Below, one piece after another: positions 1-8,468 of a stretch of DNA of 64,000 bases; the first letter of the stretch is position 1, and the number at the start of each line of letters is the position of its first letter. Where the stretch lies: the NCBI GenBank assembly GCA_013289605.1, contig JABCZS010000003.1, positions 64,965 through 128,964 of the forward strand, read 5' to 3'. The notes beneath the pieces are model-generated. The model saw nothing but the letters and a program-made list of their open reading frames with translations, made no database searches and was not told the DNA's origin. This DNA is from Gammaproteobacteria bacterium. GTDB lineage: Bacteria; Pseudomonadota; Gammaproteobacteria; JABCZS01. The position numbers were made by a program, and so were the translations under genes.

Positions 1-94
1 AGGCATTAGCAGTTTCTTTACTTGGTTATTCTATTTTAACTTAGATGATCACATCAAGAATGAGCGTATAAAAGCATTTCTACGCTTCATTACA

Positions 95-2146
95 TTGAGT
101 TCAAAGCCCGAAGATCCATCGCTTTCAACATCCAAAGATATCCCTCATACAGATGCAATAAAAAATCAAAAAGATGATCTCAGTTTATTCCACCGTTCCA
201 TTTTTTCGGGTAATACGCTGATTGCTGCACTCGGATTAAATTTTGCTTATGTTGTAGTGCATTTAGTGACCTTATGGACCTTTCATGCGGTTTGGTTGAC
301 GGCTGCAACAATAGGTTTAATTGCACTGCCTATAGTGGTTTATATGGGGCTTGCAATTTCTGATGCGATTAATGCCGTTAAACGAAATTTAATTTATGAG
401 GAAAGAAAAAAGAATAAGATAGAGAAGATAAATAAGCTTAAAGCCAAGCTTAGGCCGCTTGTTAATTCAACAGAATTCAAATTATCATTTCAACCCAGTG
501 AACATTATTTAGCCTTAACAAAATTTCTTAAAACCCAAGCTTTTTTTGAGGCGCTGAAAAAATTCACGCGCACGACCATGTTGTTCACGATTATTTTTGC
601 TTTGGAAATGGCAACCGGCGTGCCCCTAGAATTTTTAATATCCAGCATCGTCAGCGGCGTACTTATTTTGGCCGTAGATTGGCGCGCCCAACAAAAAGAA
701 AGCAAACATGAATTAAAATTACGTGAAATGCACGAGCATATTGTGGTGCTCACTCAAGAATACGTCAAACGTATGAAAAATACACAGCAATCCGTAATAA
801 GTAACACAGCGGCTGAAACACAACGTTCTGTATTATTAACACAATTATTACACCCCCCTCTTCCGGCTGCGCCCGTTAAAGAATCTTGGTTTAGAAGAAA
901 CATTTTTAAGCGATTCAACACCCATTTATTAGCGTGGGACAATGTCCTAGCCATTATAGGGATCACTTCCGCTTACGTTGCATATGGCTTTATCACTACC
1001 TTTAATATTCATCTTGCTGATCTTTTAGCCAATGCATTACTTTTCTCTATACCCGGTGGATTTGCGTTATTGATAGTGATCGCCAACGTTTACATCAACT
1101 ATAAATTGCACCAATCGTATATCGCTGAGGAAGCACGTTTAAATGCTGAGATTTCGGAATTAAGAAATAAGACCCGTGACATTATTAATAACTACTCTTT
1201 TGATCCCGCAGTGGTTGAAAAATTAACTAATTATTTGGCACGTAACCCCAACGATCTGTGGACAACCCATTACTGCCAAGAAAATAAAAAATGGTATAAA
1301 GAAAGAGAAGCGTTTAAAAAGTTTTCGCGTATTTTGACCATGGCATTTTTATTTTTAGGGGCCAGCACGTTGCTCACCCCTGCGGGGATAGTTGCTGTGA
1401 TAGCCCTAGCCCTCATCATTGCTGGGCTAGATTATATCGTAAGAAAAGGTAAAGAAGAAAAAGAAAATCAGCTCAAAGCACTTCAAACAGAGCAATTAAA
1501 ACTATTAAAAGTGCAAGAAATTCTGGTGGAGAATTTTGCTAAAACAGCTGGCAAAGCGATTAAGCTAGATGCAGGCAGCCCGTCTTTAGGCAATGCTCCT
1601 AGTTTAACTTTGGCAGCCGAAACCAACCATTCAAATGGAAACAGTAATGAGCTTATCGCCGGGACTACAACGCCAACTATAGCTATAATACCTCCCGCTA
1701 CAACAAGCACATTAACTAATATTAGTGCAGTAAACACTGTAACCACTCGAGCGGCACGAGCGGCTCGACCGCCAGTGCAGCCAGCGGTTGTCGTTCCACC
1801 TGCTGTTGCTGCCACAAATAATAACAATAATGATCCTACGCCTTTATCTACGACACCCGCTACTCCTTTACTGACGCGTTGGCATCTGAATCAAAAATCC
1901 AAATCCAATGATAATTATTTTAAATACTTGCAGCACAGTAAAGGCGAAACTAATAATGAAGAATTCGATTCCATTCAGATCCTTGCAGCCACTCAAGACA
2001 AAGTTAAAGCGCCTTACCTTATCATCGATACTAAGGACACACCTAAAACCACAACCACCCCGCTAAAAGATAACACTTTTACACCCTCATGCCACGTTAA
2101 ATCACAAACGCACACCCATAACCCACAAACCATACTCACTTATTAA
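95..2146 (+). CDS. Large multi-pass membrane protein with internal duplication, unknown function
   Basis: I do not recognise the family. The protein has four hydrophobic hairpins at about residues 41-89, 158-195, 281-333 and 411-448. Each hairpin pair is followed by a charged helical stretch, so residues 41-240 and 281-480 look like two copies of one module. The C-terminal 200 residues are low-complexity (Thr, Pro, Ala, Asn) and probably disordered. The only start codon in frame is TTG at 95, with no clear ribosome binding site. The frame is open back to base 2, so the true start may lie upstream of the window. Membrane hairpins plus a disordered tail fit an envelope protein or a secreted effector; this is inference. 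Confidence 0.6.
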   Translation: MSSKPEDPSLSTSKDIPHTDAIKNQKDDLSLFHRSIFSGNTLIAALGLNFAYVVVHLVTLWTFHAVWLTAATIGLIALPIVVYMGLAISDAINAVKRNLIYEERKKNKIEKINKLKAKLRPLVNSTEFKLSFQPSEHYLALTKFLKTQAFFEALKKFTRTTMLFTIIFALEMATGVPLEFLISSIVSGVLILAVDWRAQQKESKHELKLREMHEHIVVLTQEYVKRMKNTQQSVISNTAAETQRSVLLTQLLHPPLPAAPVKESWFRRNIFKRFNTHLLAWDNVLAIIGITSAYVAYGFITTFNIHLADLLANALLFSIPGGFALLIVIANVYINYKLHQSYIAEEARLNAEISELRNKTRDIINNYSFDPAVVEKLTNYLARNPNDLWTTHYCQENKKWYKEREAFKKFSRILTMAFLFLGASTLLTPAGIVAVIALALIIAGLDYIVRKGKEEKENQLKALQTEQLKLLKVQEILVENFAKTAGKAIKLDAGSPSLGNAPSLTLAAETNHSNGNSNELIAGTTTPTIAIIPPATTSTLTNISAVNTVTTRAARAARPPVQPAVVVPPAVAATNNNNNDPTPLSTTPATPLLTRWHLNQKSKSNDNYFKYLQHSKGETNNEEFDSIQILAATQDKVKAPYLIIDTKDTPKTTTTPLKDNTFTPSCHVKSQTHTHNPQTILTY

Positions 2147-2212
2147 ATACGCTTAATAGACAATCAGACATGGGGGTTTTACGAGTTATTAAACATAGTG
2201 TAAAATGGGCCC

Positions 2213-3247
2213 ATGAACCTAAAAAACAAACGCATTATCATCAGTAAAATCAACCAAATTGGCGATGTTATTTGTGCCTTACCCCTCGCCTCAGCGATAA
2301 AAAAGCTTGAACCCTCAGCGCATATCATTTTTATGGGTACCCAATATACACGTGAATTAATTGAACATTACCTTGATGTGGATGAGTTTGCCAACTGGAA
2401 TACGATTTATCAAGACAATGATGAAGAGGCCGCAGTTAAGCAGTTTCAAGCGTTACAGGCAGACATTATTATCCAGGTCTTGGCGACGCGACCTGGAGAT
2501 ATCATTAGTCGCGTCGCAAAAAAAGCCAAAATACCGTTACGTATCGGCACCAGTCATCGTTTGCGCAATTGGTTGACCTGCAATCGACTCGTTAATATTG
2601 GTCGCAGTCAGTGCAAATACCATGAAACGCAGTACGATATGATGTTTATGCAAGCCCTAGGCGGAAAAAAACATTACAGTTTGCAAGAAATTATCGCCCT
2701 ACGTCGTTTTAAACCTTTAACGAAAACACCTAGAGTACAAAGTTTACTTGATCCTGATCGTTTTAATCTTATTTTGCACCCTAAAACCCGCTGTGCCCAT
2801 ATTGAATGGAAACCTGAGCAATACGGTGAATTAATTCGCCTGTTACCCACAGAAAAATTTAAAATTTTTGTCACCGGCTCAAAAGCCGAAGGCGATATCG
2901 TACGCGAGGCCATGCTCGCACCCTTTCCCCATGTGGTCGATCTTTGTGGCAATACCAGTTTAAGCGAATTAATGGAACTGATTCAAAACATAGATGGTTT
3001 AGTCTGCGCGTCTACCGGCCCGGTACATTTAGCAGCTGCATTTAATGTTAAAACTTTAGGACTTTATGCACCGATACGCCCTTTTCATGCCGGACGTTGG
3101 GGGCCTGTGGGCAGTCAAGCAAGCAGCTTAAGCCTGAGTAAAAAGTGTAATGATTGCCGTAACAAATCGTTTTGTCCGTGTATTTGGGAGTTGACCCCGC
3201 AACAGGTCTGCGATGTGTTATTGAGATGGAATCAGGAACACGCTTAA
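2213..3247 (+). CDS. Glycosyltransferase family 9 (LPS heptosyltransferase-like)
   Basis: The N-terminus (ISKINQIGDVICALPL) is the GT9 heptosyltransferase nucleotide-fold start. Near the C-terminus STGPVHLAAAFNVKTLGLYAP matches the family's sugar-nucleotide-binding signature. At 344 aa it has the usual length for WaaC, WaaF and RfaQ-type enzymes, which add heptose from ADP-heptose to the LPS core on the inner face of the inner membrane. A Cys-rich segment near the end (KKCNDCRNKSFCPC) is seen in some family members. A TAAAAT-like -10 element lies just before the ATG. It stands alone, not in an obvious LPS cluster, so which heptose it transfers cannot be told. Confidence 0.85.
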   Translation: MNLKNKRIIISKINQIGDVICALPLASAIKKLEPSAHIIFMGTQYTRELIEHYLDVDEFANWNTIYQDNDEEAAVKQFQALQADIIIQVLATRPGDIISRVAKKAKIPLRIGTSHRLRNWLTCNRLVNIGRSQCKYHETQYDMMFMQALGGKKHYSLQEIIALRRFKPLTKTPRVQSLLDPDRFNLILHPKTRCAHIEWKPEQYGELIRLLPTEKFKIFVTGSKAEGDIVREAMLAPFPHVVDLCGNTSLSELMELIQNIDGLVCASTGPVHLAAAFNVKTLGLYAPIRPFHAGRWGPVGSQASSLSLSKKCNDCRNKSFCPCIWELTPQQVCDVLLRWNQEHA

Positions 3248-3361
3248 CAGATCATTATCACTATCAAAGCTGAGTTTTATAATCATTCTGGACAGAACGG
3301 AAAGCTTAAAAAGAGGTGTGCTACCGTGCACGAGACTTGGCATATAAACCGTAGATTTTAT

Positions 3362-3437
3362 TGGCGTCCCCAAGGGGATTCGAACCCCTGTTACTGCCGT
3401 GAAAGGGCAATGTCCTAGGCCCCTAGACGATGGGGAC
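3362..3437 (-). tRNA. tRNA-Glu (anticodon TTC)
   Basis: The reverse complement folds as a cloverleaf with acceptor GTCCCCA/TGGGGAC, a TTC anticodon in the loop CTTTCAC, a GGTTCGAATCC T-arm and an encoded CCA. It sits 17 bp from the left tRNA-Ala fragment. Before island A inserted, it was probably the second tRNA of an Ala-Glu transcription unit. Confidence 0.95.
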
Positions 3438-3454
3438 GTAACTGAAAAACCTAC

Positions 3455-3501
3455 TGTGGAGCTAGGCGGGATCGAACCGCCGACCTCTTGCATGCCATGC
3501 A
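3455..3501 (-). repeat. Island A left attachment repeat (tRNA-Ala 3' fragment)
   Basis: Identical over 47 bp to 6497-6543. It covers the tRNA-Ala 3' end, T-arm and anticodon arm, then diverges at the far edge of the anticodon stem, so no complete tRNA can be made here. Confidence 0.9.
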
Positions 3502-3728
3502 TGCACCTAAACTCGAAGCCGTGGTCAATAACTAAAGCCCTGAGCGCCCTTGTCTAACCCGCCAAAATCATCGCACAAATCTCATTTTCAGTCAAGGATT
3601 TGCACTTAAGATCATGTAATACTTGAAGTAAGGCGCATTATGCCCCCTTTTAAAATAATATGCAAGAAAGTTATTTTTTTCATATTTCAATCCCGATATT
3701 CCGATCAAAAATCCTGAAAAATTGACTT

Positions 3729-3747
3729 GGGGGAGCAATGGGGGAGC
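3729..3747 (+). repeat. Paired 8-bp direct repeats, left end of island A
   Basis: GGGGGAGC, spacer AAT, GGGGGAGC, giving an 11-bp period (about one helical turn). It lies about 230 bp inside the left attachment repeat. The same pair occurs at 6331-6349, and analogous pairs occur in islands B and C. Integrase arm-type or excisionase binding sites are the likeliest role; this is inference. Confidence 0.6.
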
Positions 3748-3800
3748 AAATTACTATTTACTCTCATACAGTTTTTAAGAGAAATTTTTAAGATGTGTTA

Positions 3801-3888
3801 TTCTAGCTATACTAGAATAATAATGATAAATATAAACTATATCTACGCATAGTTTAATAATATGCTATAATTTCTAGCATGACTAGAA
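3801..3888 (+). promoter_or_regulatory. abiEi promoter with two identical-arm operator palindromes
   Basis: Two inverted repeats with the same arms, TTCTAG...CTAGAA, lie at 3801-3817 (spacer CTATA) and 3872-3888 (spacer CATGA). The second overlaps the abiEi start codon at 3879. A TATAAT -10 element (3866-3871) places the transcript start at or next to the ATG, so the message may be leaderless. AbiEi antitoxins are known to autorepress by binding inverted repeats in their promoter, which fits this layout. Confidence 0.6.
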
Positions 3889-4658
3889 TAAAAGAAAGAA
3901 ATTTAAACCATTTTTTGCTCACAGCCCCATCTGGGGTAGTTTTAACCTCTTATTGGCTGGAACAACAAGGAATATCCGCAAAGCTAGCTTGGTGGTATGT
4001 ACGTGCAGGACTATTAGAACGGCTGGGGAATAAGGCTTATAAAAAAACTAATGATAAAATATCTTGGGCTGGTGTTGTACGTGCGCTACAAAAACAACTG
4101 CACTTGCCAGTTCATGTAGGCGGTAAAGCTGCATTACAATTATGGGGACTGTCACACTTCATCCCCATATCTGGAATCACAAAGGTAATATTATTTGCGC
4201 CATCAGGTCAAAGTATGCCAACCTGGCTTGAAGATATAAACTTGCAAAATGTAATATTTGATCTTTTTAAATCTAAATTATTTAAAACAAATGATAAATC
4301 GTTTAGCATAATAGAACAATCTATAGATGGTATAAATGTACGTCTTTCATGCCCAGAAAGAGCAGCTATGGAAATGCTTTATTTAGTTCCTAAATATGAA
4401 ACTCTTGATGAGGCTGCATTGATAATGGAAAACTTAGGACAATTACGACCTGCTGTTGTAGAATTATTGCTAGAAGCATGTAATTCAATAAAAGTGAAAC
4501 GACTCTTTTTATATTTTGCTGAAAAATATGAGCATCCATGGTTATCACGTATCGATTTAAAAAAAATTAATTTGGGTCACGGTAAACGAGTAATCGGTTC
4601 TGGCGGCAAGTATAATGCTAAATATCAATTGTCTTTACCCGAAATGAGGGATTCATGA
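3879..4658 (+). CDS. AbiEi-family antitoxin (type IV toxin-antitoxin)
   Basis: This 259-aa protein starts with a winged-helix-like AbiEi N-terminal domain (about residues 10-55: SGVVLTSYWLEQQGIS followed by a wing with KKTND). An AbiEi effector-neutralising region follows (VGGKAALQLWGLSHFIP). Its stop overlaps the next start by 4 bp (ATGA), the translationally coupled arrangement of antitoxin-toxin pairs. In the family, AbiEi represses the operon and counteracts the AbiEii nucleotidyltransferase toxin without a stable complex. The start is set by the operator-overlapping ATG; no ribosome binding site is visible upstream. It is AT-rich relative to the flanking housekeeping genes. Confidence 0.8.
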   Translation: MTRIKERNLNHFLLTAPSGVVLTSYWLEQQGISAKLAWWYVRAGLLERLGNKAYKKTNDKISWAGVVRALQKQLHLPVHVGGKAALQLWGLSHFIPISGITKVILFAPSGQSMPTWLEDINLQNVIFDLFKSKLFKTNDKSFSIIEQSIDGINVRLSCPERAAMEMLYLVPKYETLDEAALIMENLGQLRPAVVELLLEACNSIKVKRLFLYFAEKYEHPWLSRIDLKKINLGHGKRVIGSGGKYNAKYQLSLPEMRDS

Positions 4659-5572
4659 AGTTTAATTCACTCTATATGCAACAAGTTGATTTGTTACTAG
4701 ATGTGTTACCTATTTTAAACCAATTTGAATGTTTTGCGCTAAAAGGCGGAACTGCTATTAATTTGTTTATTAGGAATATGCCACGATTAAGTGTGGATAT
4801 TGATTTGACATATTTGCCAATTGAACCAAGAGATCTTTTTCTAAAAAATATTACCACTGAAATGTTGAAGTTAAAGCAACTTATCCAAGATAAAAATTTT
4901 AAAGTTCAAGAGTTACGCACACAAGTTCAACAGTTATCAAAATTAGTTATTTTTCGTCATCAAACAGCTATTAAAATTGAACCTAATTTAGTGATTAGAG
5001 GCTCAGTTTTTGGCTGCAAAGAATATGATTTATGTCAACGAGCACAAGATCAATTTTTAAAATTCACAACTGTCAAAACGCTTTCATCTGCAGACATATA
5101 TGGAGGTAAAATTTGTGCCGCTTTGGATCGCCAACATCCACGAGATTTATTTGATATTAAACATTTATTTTCCAATGAAGGGATATCGGATGAGATAAGA
5201 CAGGCATTTATTGTCTATCTTTGCAGCGGTAATCGACCTATTCATGAAATGCTCAATTCAGAATCCAAATTAATAAGTTTCAAAGATGAGTTCAATAATC
5301 AATTTCACGGAATGACAGATGCCCCTATTTCTAATGATGAACTTATTAATATAAGAGAACAACTAGTACATGTTATTTTAAAAGATTTAACTCATAATGA
5401 AAAACAATTTTTATTATCAGTAAAATCTGGCGAGCCTGATTGGTCATTAATGAAAATATCCGGCATTGATAAACTTCCTGCATTACAGTGGAAAATTCTC
5501 AATATTAAAAAAATGGATAAAATCAAGCGTCAATTTTTATTTGATAAATTACAACATATTTTTGAGGAATAA
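4655..5572 (+). CDS. AbiEii-family nucleotidyltransferase toxin
   Basis: The DNA polymerase beta-like nucleotidyltransferase core is clear. KGGTAINLF (residues 30-38) is motif I, and SVDIDLTYL carries the metal-binding Asp48 and Asp50. A later KICAALDRQHPRDLFDI stretch matches the conserved AbiEii motif. At 305 aa it has the typical length. Family members transfer nucleotides to tRNA acceptor ends or other targets and block growth during phage infection. It is translationally coupled to the antitoxin and apparently intact, in contrast to the truncated gene beside it. Confidence 0.82.
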   Translation: MKFNSLYMQQVDLLLDVLPILNQFECFALKGGTAINLFIRNMPRLSVDIDLTYLPIEPRDLFLKNITTEMLKLKQLIQDKNFKVQELRTQVQQLSKLVIFRHQTAIKIEPNLVIRGSVFGCKEYDLCQRAQDQFLKFTTVKTLSSADIYGGKICAALDRQHPRDLFDIKHLFSNEGISDEIRQAFIVYLCSGNRPIHEMLNSESKLISFKDEFNNQFHGMTDAPISNDELINIREQLVHVILKDLTHNEKQFLLSVKSGEPDWSLMKISGIDKLPALQWKILNIKKMDKIKRQFLFDKLQHIFEE

Positions 5573-5599
5573 TCCCAAAAGTCTAAATTAATTAAAATA

Positions 5600-6244
5600 T
5601 CATTTACTAAAAAATTTTCCGTATCTTGCTATAGTATTAAAATCAACAATTTTATATTTTCCATATACATAATCTTCGGCCTGATTGAAATGATTTAAAT
5701 CTTTATTTTTGAAAACTTCTTGAAATTTACCGATTACTGTTAAATCAGGATTAATAATATTTACTTCTAAATTATTTGCTGAATGATCCCAACTTTTGAA
5801 TAACTCACATAGATCCAAATCACTTTTAGTAAGTCCAACTCCCCAGAAGCTCACACTTTCTGGACATAATTTTTTTATACTATCAAGCATTTTTTTTGAT
5901 ATAAAATTTTGCTCATATGTTTTATTTGGACGAGGAGGTATCAGACCTAAATAACTGTAGCCACCATGGGATTGTGGCATTTCTGGAGACCCCCACCAAA
6001 AGGGAGAACCCGTAGTAAGTTGTAACTCTCCTGTATAAGCTATTGTTTTTATAGAAAAATTAAGAGAACCATGAGGCTTACATACCATAACGGCATCGGA
6101 TAATACATTAGGGCTGTATGTAAACCATTTGCTTGCTTGACTAAGAGCAATCTCAAATAAAGTATCATAGTTTAAACTGATTACAACATCTCCATAATTT
6201 AAACTTGAAATCATTTTTTTTGTTATGGCATACAGGATACACAA
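5600..6244 (-). pseudogene. 5'-truncated SIR2-like protein fragment
   Basis: The readable protein has a SIR2_2-like C-terminal half: VISLNYDTLFE, KPHGSLNFS and SVSFWGVGLTKSDLDL correspond to conserved strands of SIR2-like defence NADases. The N-terminal Rossmann segment with the GAG-type NAD loop is missing. The only start is a TTG at 6244, the frame closes at 6281, and island end sequence follows. A 5' deletion is the simplest reading. It faces the abiE operon tail to tail. A short functional variant cannot be excluded, but loss of the NAD-binding part argues against NADase activity. Confidence 0.6.
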
Positions 6245-6330
6245 AGCTGGGATTGCACGGATGACGGAATGATTAAATATTCACAAAACCGACAGAAAAG
6301 TGAACTATTTCCATCGTTCGCTTCCTATTT

Positions 6331-6349
6331 GGGGGAGCATTGGGGGAGC
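6331..6349 (+). repeat. Paired 8-bp direct repeats, right end of island A
   Basis: GGGGGAGC, spacer ATT, GGGGGAGC, the same orientation and units as at 3729-3747, about 150 bp inside the right attachment repeat. Confidence 0.6.
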
Positions 6350-6351
6350 AA

Positions 6352-6490
6352 AATGGTTTGGCTTCTGCCGAACTATAAAGTACATTAATGAACTAAGACG
6401 AATAACAAAAATTTACGTGATGATTTGTAATCCATTGAGTAATTGGAGTTTTTTATTGATTTTGAACTTGGATAAACACTGATAAACCTT
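6352..6490. other. Conserved non-coding right end of island A
   Basis: This stretch shares a core with the right end of island C (52033-52080). Both have GGCTTC, a CGAACT-TAAAG block, the palindrome-like CATTAATGAAC and a CGAA tail in the same order. Further in, GATTTGTAA and TTGATAAACCTTG-like blocks also recur at 47790-47865. A 60-codon open frame here is not coding-like. A recombination or excision control region is the likely role. Confidence 0.45.
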
Positions 6491-6498
6491 GCAGGTTG

Positions 6499-6571
<73 letters not shown>

Positions 6572-6697
6572 AGCAAGAGAGGAGATTTTAAGCTAGTGGC
6601 CATTTCCTGTCAAGCAAGTTTACACCCCTGCTTGCTGACATAATGACCATTTCCTACGCTCGTTCTGAGAGAAGGAAGATAAGAATTTGTTTTTTTC

Positions 6698-6796
6698 AGG
6701 ACTTACGAAAAATGCGGCTGTTAGGGTGTTTTTTGGCGATTTTGCGACAGCCATGAGCAAAAAAACATCCTAACAGCCGCATTTTTCGTAAGTCCT
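6698..6796. repeat. MITE-like palindromic repeat, copy 1
   Basis: Nearly perfect inverted repeat with arms of about 37 bp starting AGGACTTACG and ending CGTAAGTCCT, around a non-palindromic loop. Two more copies lie at 21055-21151 and 28199-28297. The loop of this copy is in the opposite orientation, so the unit has inserted both ways round. It contains no open frame. Confidence 0.8.
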
Positions 6797-6925
6797 ATTT
6801 TTATAACCTTTAAAGCAACTTGGGTAATTTTGTATTGAAGTATATAATGTTAACGTAGAGGGTGAAGAAACAGCCGAAGAGAGTAAATTAACCTTACATT
6901 ATCAAGCCATAGTTTTAAGGAGGGG

Positions 6926-8452
6926 ATGATGTTTTTTCACTTTGACTACCCTGCTTTTTTAATTCATAGCTTATATGCTGATGAGCGTTTATTAGACAAA
7001 ATAAGAACCGCCAAAGCGGCCGAACTTGAAGCAGAAGGCATTGCAAAAATTCATAAAGTATTAGAAAAGATTTTATTTTCATACTTTAAAATCTCTGGCC
7101 TGGATGCGTTTTACTTGGCAATGCGTCGCAAAGCGCAAATCGAAGAAGAGCATGAGAAAAGAAAATTACTTGCATCAGGTGTTTGCTCAACTGCTGAGGC
7201 AAATGAATTATTCAGCAAATATATCACCAGCAGTTCCCGCAGTTTTTTGATGGAAATTGATGAGTATTTATATCGATTTTCAAAAGAATTATATCACGTA
7301 CCTGCTGAGCAATTATGGTCACATATCACGAATCGTATACATGGCAGTTTATATTCATTTTTCATGACGCTGATTGCTTCAGGCCGAACCCAGCTTAAGC
7401 AAGAACACGCCGAAACCATGCAAAAAATTGCGGAACTAGATACTTACTCCGCTGTAGACTTTGAATATTACGTAGAACTTCGTTATGAATCTTTTGTGAA
7501 CAAACCCTATAAAACCATCCAGGATTTTTACGGGTATCTATCCTATCTTGAACAATTTGCAATCGATAAAAGAAAGCTAGCCAGCACAGGCTACACGCAA
7601 TCTCAAAAAAAAGCAGAAGATCTCTATCAATTAGTGCATAAAATTCGCGGCGAATTAGAATATAAAGAAAATGAATTATTAGAAGGTGAATGCCGCCGCA
7701 TGGGTGCGCTGCAAGCCTTACTTGTACAATTACAATTTGGCGAACGTATCCGTCCAGAATATCAAGAACAAGTGGCTGCGCAAGTTTACGAACTTAAAGA
7801 AGGATCAAGTTTATGGCAATCATCTGTTTTTAAAGATGAACAGGGTCAGTTTCAATTAGATGAAACTGTAGCTGCGGCTTTAAAATGTGAATTAAATTAT
7901 TGGAATAAAGAATCAGCCTTAAGTCGCGCCCGACAAAACGATGTGACGCAAATTCAAGAATTTATTTCTAACAGTACGCACAATCCACAAAGCCCAGACA
8001 TTATGTTTCGTTACATCAATAAACCAGAATATCAGGAAGTAAAAACCCATACTCGAATTAGCCAGCATAATAAAAATTCATTTGAACGCTCAAAATGGTT
8101 TTTCCATGGTCACGCACAAGTTGGAAATAATGTAGAACATGAGTATTTATGTAAAATTCATTTAAAACCTGGCACATTGCAGTTGTTGCTCTCCTTAGCA
8201 AAACTAGATAGCACCACAGATGCAGTCCTTGTCAAAGAAAATGAAAGAGATTGTATCGGTATCCATGAAGATGTTCTCCCCCTGTTTAATCAATTAATTG
8301 TCTTTGTTACCCTGCACCCTAGAAAATACCCCGATAAAAAAGAAACCATTCAATTTGCCGCACCACCCTCAAACAATGAATCTACTAACGATATTGAAGA
8401 AGTGGATTCCCCCAGTCATGCACCGCGTTACTATGTCAGCAGCCCACGCTGA
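6926..8452 (+). CDS. Unknown 508-aa protein, effector candidate
   Basis: I do not recognise this family. A strong ribosome binding site (AAGGAGGGG) precedes tandem ATG codons at 6926 and 6929. The protein is mostly helical and charged for the first 330 residues, with no signal peptide or membrane segment. A more globular C-terminal part follows (about 370-480), containing KWFFHGHAQVG and DCIGIHEDVLPLFNQLIV. The last 30 residues are polar, with several Glu and Pro. It is a single-gene unit converging on gltX. A large cytosolic protein with no relatives I can name, in a window rich in host-interaction genes, could be an effector, but nothing proves it. Confidence 0.55.
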   Translation: MMFFHFDYPAFLIHSLYADERLLDKIRTAKAAELEAEGIAKIHKVLEKILFSYFKISGLDAFYLAMRRKAQIEEEHEKRKLLASGVCSTAEANELFSKYITSSSRSFLMEIDEYLYRFSKELYHVPAEQLWSHITNRIHGSLYSFFMTLIASGRTQLKQEHAETMQKIAELDTYSAVDFEYYVELRYESFVNKPYKTIQDFYGYLSYLEQFAIDKRKLASTGYTQSQKKAEDLYQLVHKIRGELEYKENELLEGECRRMGALQALLVQLQFGERIRPEYQEQVAAQVYELKEGSSLWQSSVFKDEQGQFQLDETVAAALKCELNYWNKESALSRARQNDVTQIQEFISNSTHNPQSPDIMFRYINKPEYQEVKTHTRISQHNKNSFERSKWFFHGHAQVGNNVEHEYLCKIHLKPGTLQLLLSLAKLDSTTDAVLVKENERDCIGIHEDVLPLFNQLIVFVTLHPRKYPDKKETIQFAAPPSNNESTNDIEEVDSPSHAPRYYVSSPR

Positions 8453-8468
8453 GTTTGAAAGCATTCAC

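Noticed and set aside
3218-3502. 94-aa open frame across tRNA-Glu and the left tRNA-Ala fragment
   Set aside because: It reads through structural RNA sequence and has no protein-like features.
6300-6482. 60-aa open frame at the right end of island A
   Set aside because: It covers the paired repeats and the conserved non-coding end block; the homologous block in island C has no matching frame.
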